Source: Paracoccus mutanolyticus (GTDB lineage: Bacteria > Pseudomonadota > Alphaproteobacteria > Rhodobacterales > Rhodobacteraceae). Taken from it: 64,000 bases of DNA. Shown in pieces: positions 39,498-48,595 of the stretch; within the stretch, counting starts at the first letter, position 1; every line of letters begins with the position of its first letter. The position numbers and the translations under genes are program-made. The stretch covers positions 2,339,501-2,403,500 of the forward strand of contig NZ_CP030239.1 of NCBI RefSeq assembly GCF_003285265.1. The letters are read 5' to 3'. The notes below the pieces were generated by a model. It worked only from the letters and a program-made list of their open reading frames with translations. It made no database searches and was not told where the DNA came from.

Positions 39498-39660
39498 GTA
39501 CCCTCCCCGTGACGCTACCTTCTCCACGAACTTGCGAACCTGGTCGGGACGGTGCGGCACCGTCCCCGGTGGCGAACCTCGCCACCGCGTTTGCCCTGCG
39601 CAACCGCAACTGAAATCGTCGCCTTGTCGACATCCAGGCCGGTGGACATGTTATCCTGAG
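39498..39660 (-). mobile_element. IS110-family transposase N-terminal fragment
   Basis: The minus strand reads MSTGLDVDKATISVAVAQGK RGGEVRH and, after a shift, PHRPDQVRKFVEKVASRGG. This is the RuvC-like start of IS110 transposases (GIDVHKxxISVAxAxGxxGxEVRxxG). It marks the last shard before the intact chromosome. Confidence 0.6.
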
Positions 39661-39827
39661 TTCGGTCTCCCCCTTCCCCTTGTGCGACCCGCGCAACGCG
39701 CGCCCTTTTGCGCGGCCACCACCGTCTGCTGACATATTCGTGACTGTCACGCCACCGTGACACAGAGGCCCACCTTTGCGATAAGGGCCCAAGGCGCCGG
39801 GACAGGCGCATCGGGCAAGGGGCAGAG

Positions 39828-40616
39828 ATGAAATTCTTCGGCAGAATGATGATGGTCCTGCTGGTCGCGGCGCTCGCGGCCTGCGGCGGCGGAGGCGGGG
39901 GCGGCAGCCGTGCCGTGATGGTGGGGCAGGGCAGCGGGCCGGCCTTCGGCGACAGCGCGCCGCACGCCTGGGTGGGCGGACATCCCTATGACCATCCTGT
40001 GCATGGCATTGATATTTCCCGCTATCAGGGCAACATCAACTGGAACGCGGTGCGCTCCTCGGGGGTCAGCTTCGCCTTCATCAAGGCCACCGAGGGGGGC
40101 GACCACGCCGACCCGAACTTTCGCACCTACTGGCAGCAGGCGGCCCTGGCGCGGATCCCGCGCGGCGCCTATCACTATTTCTATTTCTGCCGTTCGGGCG
40201 CGCAGCAGGCGGCCTGGTTCATCCAGAACGTGCCGCGCGAACGCGGCGCCATGCCGCCGGTCATCGACCTGGAATGGACCGCCTCGCGCACCTGCCCGTA
40301 TCGTCCGCCGGCGAACGAGGTCCTGCGGGAAGCCAAGATTTTCAAGGACATCCTGCATCAATACTACGGCCAGCGGCCGATCATCTACACCACGGTGGAT
40401 TTCTACCGCGACAACAACCTCGGCTCCTGGCCCGAGGAGTTCTGGCTGCGCTCGGTCGCGGGCCATCCCCGCATCGTCTATCCCGGCCAGCGCTACAGCT
40501 TCTGGCAATACACCGGCACCGGCATCGTCCCGGGCATCCAGGGCAACGTGGACCTGAACGTCTTTGCCGGCTCGCCCGCCGAATGGCGCCGCTGGCTGAA
40601 CCGGAGGCTGCAATAG
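39828..40616 (+). CDS. GH25 lysozyme-like lipoprotein
   Basis: A 262-residue muramidase-family protein. It begins with a lipoprotein signal peptide (MVLLVAALAAC, Cys19 as lipid site) and a glycine run. The GH25 barrel follows from HGIDISRYQGNINW (Asp62) through FAFIKATEGGDHADPNF and GAYHYFYF to the catalytic strand PPVIDLEW (Asp147, Glu149), ending FWQYTGTGIVPGI and VDLNVFAG. It would cleave peptidoglycan glycan strands at the periplasmic face. This is the first intact gene after the mosaic. The following membrane protease overlaps its 3' end. Confidence 0.88.
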   Translation: MKFFGRMMMVLLVAALAACGGGGGGGSRAVMVGQGSGPAFGDSAPHAWVGGHPYDHPVHGIDISRYQGNINWNAVRSSGVSFAFIKATEGGDHADPNFRTYWQQAALARIPRGAYHYFYFCRSGAQQAAWFIQNVPRERGAMPPVIDLEWTASRTCPYRPPANEVLREAKIFKDILHQYYGQRPIIYTTVDFYRDNNLGSWPEEFWLRSVAGHPRIVYPGQRYSFWQYTGTGIVPGIQGNVDLNVFAGSPAEWRRWLNRRLQ

Positions 40617-41248
40617 GCCGGTTCCTGCTTGGGCTGGAGTTCGCGGCGCTCTATATCGGGGCGCCGCTGGCCATTGCGTTGTTCATGCCCGGCCACCTGC
40701 TGTTCGAGGCGCTGGCGCTGTTCAGCGCCGCCGGGTTGCTGCTTTTGTGGTTCACCGGCGGCTTCGACTGGCACAGCCTGGTGCGCGGCTGGCGCCGGCT
40801 GCCCTGGCTGGAAATCCTGGGCATGATCGCGATCACCACGGCGCTTGGCGCGCTGATCCTGTCGTTCGAGCGACCCGGCGCCATCTTCAACATGGCCCGA
40901 AGCCGGCCCGAATTCATGCTGGTGATCTGGACCTTCTACCCGATCCTCTCGGCCCTGCCGCAGGAGCTGATCTTTCGCCCGCTGTTCTTTCACCGCTATG
41001 CGCTGATCCTGCCGCGCGGCCGGGCCGCCATCGCGCTGAACGCGGCCATCTTTTCCTTCGCCCACCTGATGTACTGGTCCTGGGTGGTCGCGGCCCTGAC
41101 CTTCGTGGGCGGCTGGTTCTTTGCCCGAGCCTATCTCAAGCGCGGCTTTCCTTCGGCCTGGGTGCTGCACGCGGTGGCGGGGAATGCGCTCTTCACCGTG
41201 GGCATGGGGGTCTATTTCTATTCCGGCAACGTGGTGCGCCCCTTCTAG
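40583..41248 (+). CDS. CPBP-family intramembrane metalloprotease
   Basis: A 221-residue, six-to-eight-helix membrane protein. Family motifs: PQELIFRPLFFHRY (motif 1, with Gln-Glu in place of the usual Glu-Glu), IFSFAHLMYWSW (motif 2 with the metal-binding His), and WVLHAVAGNALFT (motif 3). The chosen ATG at 40583 lies inside the GH25 gene (34-base overlap) because the frame has no other ATG before residue 35. CPBP proteases relate to CAAX prenyl proteases; the substrate here is unknown. Confidence 0.78.
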   Translation: MAPLAEPEAAIGRFLLGLEFAALYIGAPLAIALFMPGHLLFEALALFSAAGLLLLWFTGGFDWHSLVRGWRRLPWLEILGMIAITTALGALILSFERPGAIFNMARSRPEFMLVIWTFYPILSALPQELIFRPLFFHRYALILPRGRAAIALNAAIFSFAHLMYWSWVVAALTFVGGWFFARAYLKRGFPSAWVLHAVAGNALFTVGMGVYFYSGNVVRPF

Positions 41249-41305
41249 ATCGCTTGACTTCCCGGCCGTGTCGCGCTTCATGCCTCGGCTGATACAAGGG
41301 GAAAG

Positions 41306-43082
41306 ATGATGAGCGCCTATCGCAGCCATACCTGCGGCCAGCTGACCGCCGCCAATGCCGGGGAAACCGTCCGCCTTTCGGGCTGGGTGCACCGGGTTCG
41401 CGACCACGGGGGCGTGCTTTTCATTGACCTGCGCGACCATTACGGCATCACCCAGGTGATCGCCGACAGCGACAGCCCTGCGTTTTCGGCGCTCGAGCGG
41501 CTGCGGGCCGAGACGGTCATCCGCATCGACGGCCGCGTCAAGCTGCGCGACGAAAGCCTGGTGAACCCCAAGCTGCCCACCGGCCAGATCGAGGTCTATG
41601 CCACCGGGACGGAGGTTCTGGGCGCCTCGGACGACCTGCCGCTGCCCGTCTTTGGCGAACAGGAATACCCCGAGGAGACGCGCCTTGCCTATCGCTTCCT
41701 CGACCTGCGCCGCGACGGGCTGCACCAGAAGATGATGCTGCGGTCGCGCGTCATCAAATGGATCCGCGACAAGATGTGGGACCAGGGCTTCACCGAGTTC
41801 CAGACCCCGATCATCACCGCCTCGAGCCCCGAGGGCGCGCGCGACTTTCTGGTGCCTTCGCGGCTGCATCCGGGCAAGTTCTACGCGCTGCCGCAGGCGC
41901 CGCAGCATTCAGCAGCTGACTGGTGGCGGGCTTCGACCGCTTTTCCGATCGCGCCCTGGTTTCCGCGACGAGGATCCGCGCGCGGACCGCTCGCCCACCG
42001 ATTTCTACCAGCTCGACCTCGAGATGTCCTTCGTCGAGCAGCAGGACGTGTTCGCCGCCGTCCAGCCGGTGATCCAGGGCCTGTTCGAGGAATTCGGCGG
42101 CGGTCGCCGGGTCGATGCCGACTGGCCGCTGATCCCCTATGCCGAGGCGATGCTGAAATACGGCAGCGACAAGCCCGACCTGCGCAACCCGATCGAGATG
42201 CAGGTGGTCAGCGACCACTTCCGCGGCTCGGGCTTTGCCATCTTCGCGAAGCTCCTGGAGCAGGAGGGGACCGAGGTCCGCGCCATTCCCGCGCCGACCG
42301 GCGGCAGTCGCAAGTTCGCCGACCGCATGAACGCCTTTGCGCAGGCGCAGGGCCTGCCGGGCATGGGCTATATCTTCTGGCGCAAGGCCGAGGACGGCTC
42401 GACCGAGGCGGCCGGCCCCATCGCCAAGGCGCTGGGTCATGACAAGACCGAGGCGATCCGCGCGCAGCTGGGTCTGGGCGAGGGCGACGCGGTGTTCTTT
42501 GTCGCCGGCAAGCCCGAGCAGTTCGAGGCCGTCGCCGGCCGCGCCAGGAACGAGATCGGCCGCGAACTGGGCCTGACCGACGAGAACCAGTTCAAGTTCG
42601 CCTGGATCGTCGATTTCCCGATGTATGAAAAGGGCGACGACGGCAGGATCGACTTTTCGCACAACCCCTTCAGCATGCCGCAGGGGGGCCTTGAGGCGTT
42701 GGAGAGTCAGGACCCGCTGACCATCAAGGGGTATCAATACGACCTGGCCTGCAACGGCTACGAGCTGATCTCGGGCGCCATCCGCAACCACCGCCCGGAC
42801 ATCATGTTCAAGGCCTTCGAACTGGCCGGCTATGGCCATGACGAGGTGGAAAAGCGCTTCGGCGGCATGGTCAAGGCCTTCCGCTATGGCGCGCCGCCCC
42901 ACGGCGGCTGCGCGGCCGGCGTCGACCGCATCGTGATGCTGCTGGCGGACGAACAGAACATCCGCGAGGTCATCATGTTCCCGATGAACCAGCGCGCCGA
43001 GGACCTGATGATGGGCGCCCCCAGCGAGCCCAGCAACGAACAGCTGCGCGAACTGCGCCTGCGGGTGCTGCCCAAGGAATGA
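41306..43082 (+). CDS. aspS: AspS: aspartyl-tRNA synthetase, with a clustered-indel break
   Basis: A class II synthetase charging tRNA-Asp (in many alphaproteobacteria also tRNA-Asn). The N-terminal OB domain starts [20 protein letters not shown] with [20 protein letters not shown]. The catalytic core includes [57 protein letters not shown] and the motif 3 region [20 protein letters not shown]. The end is [12 protein letters not shown]. Between 41905 and 41975 about six single-base gains and losses (net minus two) garble the segment after FYALPQAPQ, so the frame changes. The gene is essential, so these are most likely sequence errors. ATGs at 41306 and 41309 are equally good. Confidence 0.92.
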
Positions 43083-43122
43083 TTCCGGGCGGGTGCAAGG
43101 GAATGCCGCAGGCCCGGCGGGT

Positions 43123-43162
43123 TTTCGGCAGGCCCTTGCCGCATCGCGGCAACCTGCCGAAA
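43123..43162 (+). terminator. Long hairpin after aspS
   Basis: TTTCGGCAGG pairs with CCTGCCGAAA and, inside it, TTGCCGC pairs with GCGGCAA around an ATC loop, with a three-base bulge on the left arm. That makes a 17-bp stem. There is no T-run, so it may be a factor-assisted terminator or an mRNA-stabilising hairpin rather than a classical intrinsic terminator. Confidence 0.5.
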
Positions 43163-43243
43163 GCGTGAACTGACCTTCTGTCATCGACATGCGATAAGCT
43201 GGCGCCGGGGACGGTTTTCCCCGGACGAGGAAGGTGCAGGCGC

Positions 43244-44614
43244 ATGTCGATCGAATTTCCCGAAATCGCCGCGATTCGCCTGGGCTATGGTCTGTCGCCG
43301 CTGATGGCCCCGCCGCAGGACATCGAGACGGTGCTGGCCTCGGCCGCGGCGGCGGGCCCCGGCCCCGAGGCGATGACGACCGCCCGCGCGCAGGAGATGG
43401 GGGCGAAGCTCGCCGCCCTGACCAAGGCCCGGCGCGAGGGTGGCGAGGCCGAGGAGGCCGAATTCACCGCCTATAACCGCGAGATGGGCAAGCTGCTCGG
43501 GCGCGACCTGCAACGCCGGCTGGCCCGGGCCGTGGACGCCGAGGCGGGCTTCGGCGAACGGCTGGTGCAGTTCTGGGCCGATCATTTCACAATCAGCCCG
43601 ATGAACGGCGGCCACAATCCGCTGGCCCTGGCTTTCGTGGACGAGGCGATCCGGCCCCATGTGAACGGCCGGTTCGAGGACCTGTTCTTTGCCGCCGACA
43701 CCCATCCGATGATGCTGCTGTATCTGAACCAGAACGCCAGCCGTGGCCCGAATTCGGTCTTTGCGCGCCGCCGCCCGGGGCAAGAGGTCGGGCTGAACGA
43801 AAACCTCGCCCGCGAGGCGATGGAGCTGCATTCGCTGGGCGTGGGCGCGCCTTATACGCAGGACGACGTGCGCGAGATGGCCGAACTGCTGACCGGGCTG
43901 ACCTATTCGACCCAGGCGGGCTTTGCCTTTCGCCCCCAGATCGCCGAGCCGGGGGCCGAGACGGTCCTGGGCAAAAGCTATGGCGGCACAAGGCGCGACG
44001 GGATCGAGGCGATCCGCGCGGCCTTTCGCGACATCGCCCGGCGGCCCGAGACGGCGCAGTTCATCTCGCGCAAGCTGGCGGTGCATTTCATCGCGGACGA
44101 TCCCGCGCCGGACCTGGTGGACGCGATGGCCGCGACCTGGCGCGACACGGGGGGCGACCTGCCGCAGGTCTATCGGGTGATGGCGACCGATCCGGCGCTG
44201 GCCGCGACGCTGCGCGCCAAGGCGCGCCAGCCCTTCGATTTCCTGGCCGCCAGCTTTCGCGCGCTTGGCCTGACCGGCCAGCAGATCACCGCCATCGACT
44301 TCCCCCAGGTCAACGGCTTCCTGCTGGACCCGATGCTGCGCATGGGCCAGCCCTGGCTGCGCCCGACCGGCCCCGACGGCTGGCCCGAGGACGCGACCGC
44401 CTGGATTGCTCCGCAGCTTCTGGCGGCGCGGATCACCTGGGCGCTTCGGGTGCCCGGCAAGGTGGCGCAGCCGCTGCCCGACCCGCGCGACCTTCTGGAC
44501 GCGGCGCTGGGGGCCACCCGGTCCGAGGCGCTGGCCTGGGCGGTCCCCAAGGCCGAAAGCCAGGCGGAGGGCGTGGCCATCGTGCTGGCCTCGCGCGATT
44601 TCAACCGGCGATAG
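43244..44614 (+). CDS. DUF1800 domain protein
   Basis: A 456-residue protein with the DUF1800 layout: an N-terminal helical part (IAAIRLGYGLSP), the conserved RLVQFWADHFTIS and NENLAREAMELHSLGVGAPY TQDDVREMAELLTGLT stretches, then the GxKxY-like GKSYGGTRRDGIEAI and the C-terminal FISRKLAVHFIADDPAPDLV. The biochemical function is unknown. It is almost always encoded before a DUF1501 protein, as here, ten bases apart, which suggests they act together. No clear signal peptide is seen. Confidence 0.85.
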   Translation: MSIEFPEIAAIRLGYGLSPLMAPPQDIETVLASAAAAGPGPEAMTTARAQEMGAKLAALTKARREGGEAEEAEFTAYNREMGKLLGRDLQRRLARAVDAEAGFGERLVQFWADHFTISPMNGGHNPLALAFVDEAIRPHVNGRFEDLFFAADTHPMMLLYLNQNASRGPNSVFARRRPGQEVGLNENLAREAMELHSLGVGAPYTQDDVREMAELLTGLTYSTQAGFAFRPQIAEPGAETVLGKSYGGTRRDGIEAIRAAFRDIARRPETAQFISRKLAVHFIADDPAPDLVDAMAATWRDTGGDLPQVYRVMATDPALAATLRAKARQPFDFLAASFRALGLTGQQITAIDFPQVNGFLLDPMLRMGQPWLRPTGPDGWPEDATAWIAPQLLAARITWALRVPGKVAQPLPDPRDLLDAALGATRSEALAWAVPKAESQAEGVAIVLASRDFNRR

Positions 44615-44624
44615 GAGGACGATC

Positions 44625-45803
44625 ATGGACCTGAACCGACGCCTGTTCCTGAAGGGGGCCGCGCTGATCGGCTGCTCGGCCGCCGCGCATCCGCTGATGA
44701 CCTCGATGACCTTCGCGCAGGTGCCGGGCGACAACCGGCTGGTCGTCATTATCCTGCGCGGCGCGATGGACGGTCTGGACGCGATCCAGCCTTATGGCGA
44801 CCCGATGCTGGCCCAGTACCGGCGCGAGATTTCGGTCGGGCCGGACCGGGGGGCCCTGGACCTGGACGGCTTCTACGCGCTGCACCCCTCGCTGCAACCG
44901 CTGATGCCCCTATGGAAATCGGGTGAACTGGCCTTTGCCCATGCGGTTTCGACTCCCTATCGCGACAAGCGCAGCCATTTCGACGGCCAGGACCTGCTCG
45001 AGGCGGGGACCGGCAACGACCTGCCGGTGGACCGGCGCATCGGTGGCTGGCTGAACCGGCTGCTGCAGGCTTTGCCCAAGGCCTCGGCCGAGACGGCCTA
45101 TGCGGTCGGCGTCGAGCAGATGAGGATCCTGGCGGGCGATGCGCCCCATCTCAGCTGGGCGCCCCGCGCCTCGCTGACGCTGTCGCCGCAGGCGCAGATG
45201 CTGCTGGAGCATGTCTATCACGACGACCCGCTGTTTCGCGACGCCGCCCGTGACGCGATCCGCGTCAGCGCCGAAACCGACCAGATCGCCCGCAGCCAGG
45301 GTCCCACGGCGGACGCGACCGCGCTGGGGGCCTTCGCGGCGACCCGGCTGAACGGCGAGGCGCGCATCGCGGCCTTCTCGATCGCCGGCTGGGACAGCCA
45401 TGTGCGCCAGCCCCAGATCATCGGCCGCTCGCTGGACCGGCTGGCGGCGGCGATCCTGGCGCTGCGCGACGGGCTGGGGCCGAACTGGTCGCGCACGACC
45501 GTGCTGGCGATGACCGAATTCGGCCGCACCGTGCGCGAGAACGGCACCGGCGGGAGCGACCACGGCACGGGGGGCGCGCTGGTCATGGCGGGGGGCGCGA
45601 TCCGGGGCGGGCGCGCCTATGGCGACTGGCCCGGCCTGGGAGAGGGGCAGCTTTACGCCGACCGCGACCTGATGCCCACGCGCGACATCCGCGCCTATGC
45701 CGGCTGGGCCATGCACGGCCTGTTCGGGATCGACCGCGGCCTGCTGGAACAGACCATCTTCCCGGGGCTGGAACTGGGCGGCGACCCGGGGATGCTGGCC
45801 TGA
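44625..45803 (+). CDS. DUF1501 protein, Tat-exported
   Basis: A 392-residue DUF1501 (sulfatase-like alkaline-phosphatase superfamily) protein. The start ATG at 44625 has AGGAGG nine bases before it. A twin-arginine signal (NRRLFLKGAALIGCSAAAHP) indicates export of a folded protein. Conserved pieces: VVIILRGAMDGLDAIQPYGD, AHAVSTPYRDKRSHFDGQDL, GWDSHVRQPQIIGRSLDRLA, TEFGRTVRENGTGGSDHGTG and RAYGDWPGL. Its partner is the DUF1800 gene immediately upstream. Its enzymatic role is undetermined. Confidence 0.87.
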   Translation: MDLNRRLFLKGAALIGCSAAAHPLMTSMTFAQVPGDNRLVVIILRGAMDGLDAIQPYGDPMLAQYRREISVGPDRGALDLDGFYALHPSLQPLMPLWKSGELAFAHAVSTPYRDKRSHFDGQDLLEAGTGNDLPVDRRIGGWLNRLLQALPKASAETAYAVGVEQMRILAGDAPHLSWAPRASLTLSPQAQMLLEHVYHDDPLFRDAARDAIRVSAETDQIARSQGPTADATALGAFAATRLNGEARIAAFSIAGWDSHVRQPQIIGRSLDRLAAAILALRDGLGPNWSRTTVLAMTEFGRTVRENGTGGSDHGTGGALVMAGGAIRGGRAYGDWPGLGEGQLYADRDLMPTRDIRAYAGWAMHGLFGIDRGLLEQTIFPGLELGGDPGMLA

Positions 45804-45830
45804 GCGCCGGGCCCTGTCACAAGCCCCGCG

Positions 45831-46568
45831 TTACAGACGCTGCACCATCGCCAGCCGGTCCTGCACCATGCCGCTGATCCGCGCCAGGTCCGTGGCAAGC
45901 GGCGCGCCCTGCGCATGGTCCCGCGCCAACGCGGTCGCCGCGACCTCCAGCGGGCGGTCGTGGGCCGAACGCGCGACCCCCGCCAGGAAGCGCGCGATAT
46001 AGTCGATGGCGGCGGTGTCGTCGGCCAGCGACAGCACCTCGGCCACATGGGCCAGGTCGTCGCGCAGCGCGCCCCGGTCGGGGATCACGACCGTATCGCT
46101 GAGCAGGCGCAGCCCCTGGGGGCGGTCGCCGGGCGGCAGGGCGTCCAGGATGGCCTGCTGGAACCCGGCCAGGCTTTCGACCGGCTTGGCCAGGAAACCG
46201 TCCGCGCCGGCGTCCAGCGCGGCCTGGCAGTTGTCCGGGTCGCCCGAGATCCCCAGGATCACCGGCACGCGGGGGGTGTTGCCGGCAATGGCGCGGATCA
46301 CCTCGGCCCCGTCGCCGTCGGGCAGGCCCATATCCACGAGGACCGCGCCGGGGCGATAGGTCTGCAGGTGGCGCAGCGCCGCCCTGACGGTATCGGCGCG
46401 CCGGATCCGCGCGCCCGAGCGCAGGCACAAAAGCCGCACCGCTTCGGAGGCAAAGCGCGAATCCTCGACCACCAGCACGGTCAGGCCGCTGAGCGGACGT
46501 CCGGGCAGCAGCGGGCGCGGGGTCGGCAGGTCGTCGTCCAGTCGGTTCGTTCGTTCGTCGCTCATCAC
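45831..46568 (-). CDS. Response regulator with receiver domain and unassigned C-terminus
   Basis: 245 residues. The receiver domain spans about residues 28-145: acidic pair Glu35-Asp36 (VLVVEDSRFA), phospho-acceptor Asp79 (AVLVDMGLPDGDG), Ser108 and Lys128 (GFLAKPVES). Residues 150-245 are helical and match no output domain that I recognise; there is no helix-turn-helix or GGDEF. It is convergent with the DUF1501 gene (27 bases apart). No sensor kinase is in the window. Confidence 0.8.
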   Translation of the reverse strand: MMSDERTNRLDDDLPTPRPLLPGRPLSGLTVLVVEDSRFASEAVRLLCLRSGARIRRADTVRAALRHLQTYRPGAVLVDMGLPDGDGAEVIRAIAGNTPRVPVILGISGDPDNCQAALDAGADGFLAKPVESLAGFQQAILDALPPGDRPQGLRLLSDTVVIPDRGALRDDLAHVAEVLSLADDTAAIDYIARFLAGVARSAHDRPLEVAATALARDHAQGAPLATDLARISGMVQDRLAMVQRL

Positions 46569-46697
46569 CAGAATCCTTGCAAGAGTGAACCTTCGTGCCG
46601 CCAGAATCCCGCGATTCGGCTAACAAGCGGTTAATCGCGGCGGTTTTCCTTGGCCCCCGGCCCGCATCCGCCTAAAACGATGCAAACGGAGGACAGC

Positions 46698-47102
46698 ATG
46701 ATCGGACGCCTGAACCATATCGCCATCGCCGTGCCCGACCTGCAGGCAGCGGCCGCGCAATATGCGGAGACCCTGGGGGCCCGCGTGGGCGCCCCGCAGG
46801 ACGAGCCCGACCACGGCGTCACGGTGGTTTTCATCGAATTGCCGAACACCAAGGTCGAACTGCTCTACCCCTTGGGCGACGACAGCCCGATCCGCGGATT
46901 CCTGGACAAGAACCCCTCCGGCGGGATCCATCACATGTGCTTCGAGGTCGAGGACATCCTGGCCGCGCGCGACCGCCTGAAGGCCGAAGGCGCCCGCGTC
47001 CTGGGCTCGGGCGAGCCCAGGATCGGCGCGCATGGCAAGCCGGTGCTGTTTCTGCACCCCAAGGACTTCAACGGCTGCCTGATCGAACTGGAGCAGGTCT
47101 GA
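46698..47102 (+). CDS. mce: Methylmalonyl-CoA epimerase
   Basis: A 134-residue vicinal-oxygen-chelate protein that interconverts the methylmalonyl-CoA epimers in propionate metabolism. Metal ligands are visible in LNHIAIAVPDL (His), HHMCFEVEDI (His) and CLIELEQ (Glu). The start ATG has GGAGGA seven bases upstream. The stop overlaps the next start (TGATG), so it is translationally coupled to the small membrane protein that follows. Confidence 0.9.
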   Translation: MIGRLNHIAIAVPDLQAAAAQYAETLGARVGAPQDEPDHGVTVVFIELPNTKVELLYPLGDDSPIRGFLDKNPSGGIHHMCFEVEDILAARDRLKAEGARVLGSGEPRIGAHGKPVLFLHPKDFNGCLIELEQV

Positions 47103-47362
47103 TGAACCTGACCGGCGGCATCGTCCTTTATGCGGTCCTGTGGTTCCTGGTCCTGTTCGTCCTGCTGCCCATCGGCCAGAAAAGCCAGGCCGACGTGGGC
47201 CAGGTGACGCCCGGAACGCCCGCGGGCGCCCCGCACGAGCCGCGGCTGAAGCGCAAGATGTGGCTGGCCACGCTGATCGCGGCGGTGATCTGGGCCCTGA
47301 TCGCCTGGATCATCCTGGGCGGGGTCATCACCCGCGCGGATATCGAGGGCTGGACGCAGTAA
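47102..47362 (+). CDS. DUF1467 family membrane protein
   Basis: 86 residues with two membrane helices (VLYAVLWFLVLFVLLPIGQ and LATLIAAVIWALIAWIILGG) joined by a hydrophilic loop. This layout is typical of DUF1467 proteins, which in alphaproteobacteria follow mce. The function is unknown. Its last 35 bases overlap the end of the opposing CysZ-like gene. Confidence 0.8.
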   Translation: MNLTGGIVLYAVLWFLVLFVLLPIGQKSQADVGQVTPGTPAGAPHEPRLKRKMWLATLIAAVIWALIAWIILGGVITRADIEGWTQ

Positions 47363-48032
47363 GATGGTAAAGGTGGGTGAACCCCGCCGCCGCCAGCACC
47401 GGCACCAGCACGTTCAGCACCGGAACCGTCAGGAGCAGCGCGATCAGGACGCCAAGGCCCGTGGCCTGCGCCGCGCGCGCCTTGCGCAGGGCGGTCGCCT
47501 GCGGCGCGTGCAGGTGACGCCGCGCCGCCATCTGAAAGAACTCGCGGCCCAGCAGCCAGCCGTTGCCCAGATAGAACAGCACCGAGGCGAGCGGCCCCAG
47601 GAACGGCGTCAGCGCCAGTGTCACCAGCGTGACCAGGATGACCAGCCCGACCACGGCGAGGCTTTCCAGCAGCCCGTCCAGGAAATCGACGGACAGGCCC
47701 TTGGCGGCGGGGTAATGCGCGGCCTCGACCGCGTCGGCTACCCGTTCTGCGAACAGCCCGGCGAAACCCGCCGCCACCGGGGCCATCAGGAAGATCGACA
47801 TGACCGGGAACAGCACCAGCGAGCCCCAGGACAGGAAGGCCGCGATCTCGACCGGGCCGATCCAGGGCAGGGTCAGGCTGTCGGGCGCAAAGGCGCGGAT
47901 CGCCCAGAAGGCGGCCGCCTGCAGGGCCACGAACAGCAGGAGGGTCAGCCCGACCCCCAGCGCCACCACGCCAAGGATGCGCGGGCGCAGCAGGTCGCGC
48001 CAGGCCAGGACCAGCGCGCGCAGCACGCTCAT
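47328..48032 (-). CDS. EI24/CysZ-like membrane protein
   Basis: 234 residues with four main hydrophobic stretches (LGVVALGVGLTLLLFVALQA, LVLFPVMSIFLMAPVAAGFA, VVGLVILVTLVTLALTPFLG and LGVLIALLLTVPVLNVLVPV). A conserved GNGWLLGREFFQMAARRH motif is typical of EI24/CysZ domain proteins. CysZ is a sulfate transporter in enterics; in this lineage the role is not established. The start ATG overlaps the nitroreductase stop (ATGA), so the two are coupled. Confidence 0.78.
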   Translation of the reverse strand: MSVLRALVLAWRDLLRPRILGVVALGVGLTLLLFVALQAAAFWAIRAFAPDSLTLPWIGPVEIAAFLSWGSLVLFPVMSIFLMAPVAAGFAGLFAERVADAVEAAHYPAAKGLSVDFLDGLLESLAVVGLVILVTLVTLALTPFLGPLASVLFYLGNGWLLGREFFQMAARRHLHAPQATALRKARAAQATGLGVLIALLLTVPVLNVLVPVLAAAGFTHLYHLTASSPRYPRG

Positions 48033-48595
48033 AGAAACACCGTATGGGCCGCGACATCGGGGCGCGGGCGGTCGGGGGGCGTCGCGCCGCGCTGGCCGAT
48101 GTGGATCAGCCCCGCGATGCGCTCCTGCGGGCCAAGCCCCAGATGGGCACGGGCGAATTCGGGCTGGGCGGCGGGGCCGGTCAGCCAGGCCGCGCCAAAG
48201 CCCGCCGCCAGGGCCGCGTTGACCAGTTCCAGGCAGACCGCGCCGGCCGACAGGACCTGTTCCCATTCCGGCACCTTGGGGCTGTCCACCGGGCTGGAGA
48301 CCACCGCCACGATGACCGGAGAGGCAAAGGCCGAGCGCGCCTTTTCCACCGCCGCCGCGTCGCCGCCCGCCGCCGCCACGTGATCGGCCAGCACCGGCGC
48401 CAGCCGGTCCAGCGTGGCGCGCTCCAGCACCACGAAACGCCAGGGCTCGAGCTTGCCGTGGTCGGGGACGCGGGCCGCCAGGACCAGCAGGTCCATCAGC
48501 ACCTCGCGCGAGGGCGGCGGGCCGCTCAGCAGCTTGGGCGGATGCGAGCGGCGGTTGCGCAGGAAGGAAAGCGTCTGGGGGTCGATCTGTTGCAC
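48029..48595 (-). CDS. Nitroreductase family protein
   Basis: A 188-residue single-domain FMN nitroreductase of the short YdjA-like type: RRSHPPKLLSGPPPSREVLM near the N-terminus (phosphate-binding Arg residues), ARVPDHGKLEPWRFVVLE, and ELVNAALAAGFGAAWLTG. It probably reduces nitro or quinone compounds with NAD(P)H; the substrate is unknown. It is the first gene of a two-gene minus-strand unit with the CysZ-like gene. Confidence 0.85.
   Translation of the reverse strand: MQQIDPQTLSFLRNRRSHPPKLLSGPPPSREVLMDLLVLAARVPDHGKLEPWRFVVLERATLDRLAPVLADHVAAAGGDAAAVEKARSAFASPVIVAVVSSPVDSPKVPEWEQVLSAGAVCLELVNAALAAGFGAAWLTGPAAQPEFARAHLGLGPQERIAGLIHIGQRGATPPDRPRPDVAAHTVFL

Noticed and set aside
40274..41248. 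A 324-residue CPBP protein starting at 40274
   Set aside because: The first 100 codons are the shifted frame of the GH25 lysozyme gene; the membrane protein begins near 40583.
41306..42442. Treating aspS as a true pseudogene or split gene
   Set aside because: The gene is essential, the indels are confined to 70 bases, and the rest is perfectly conserved; sequence error is simpler.
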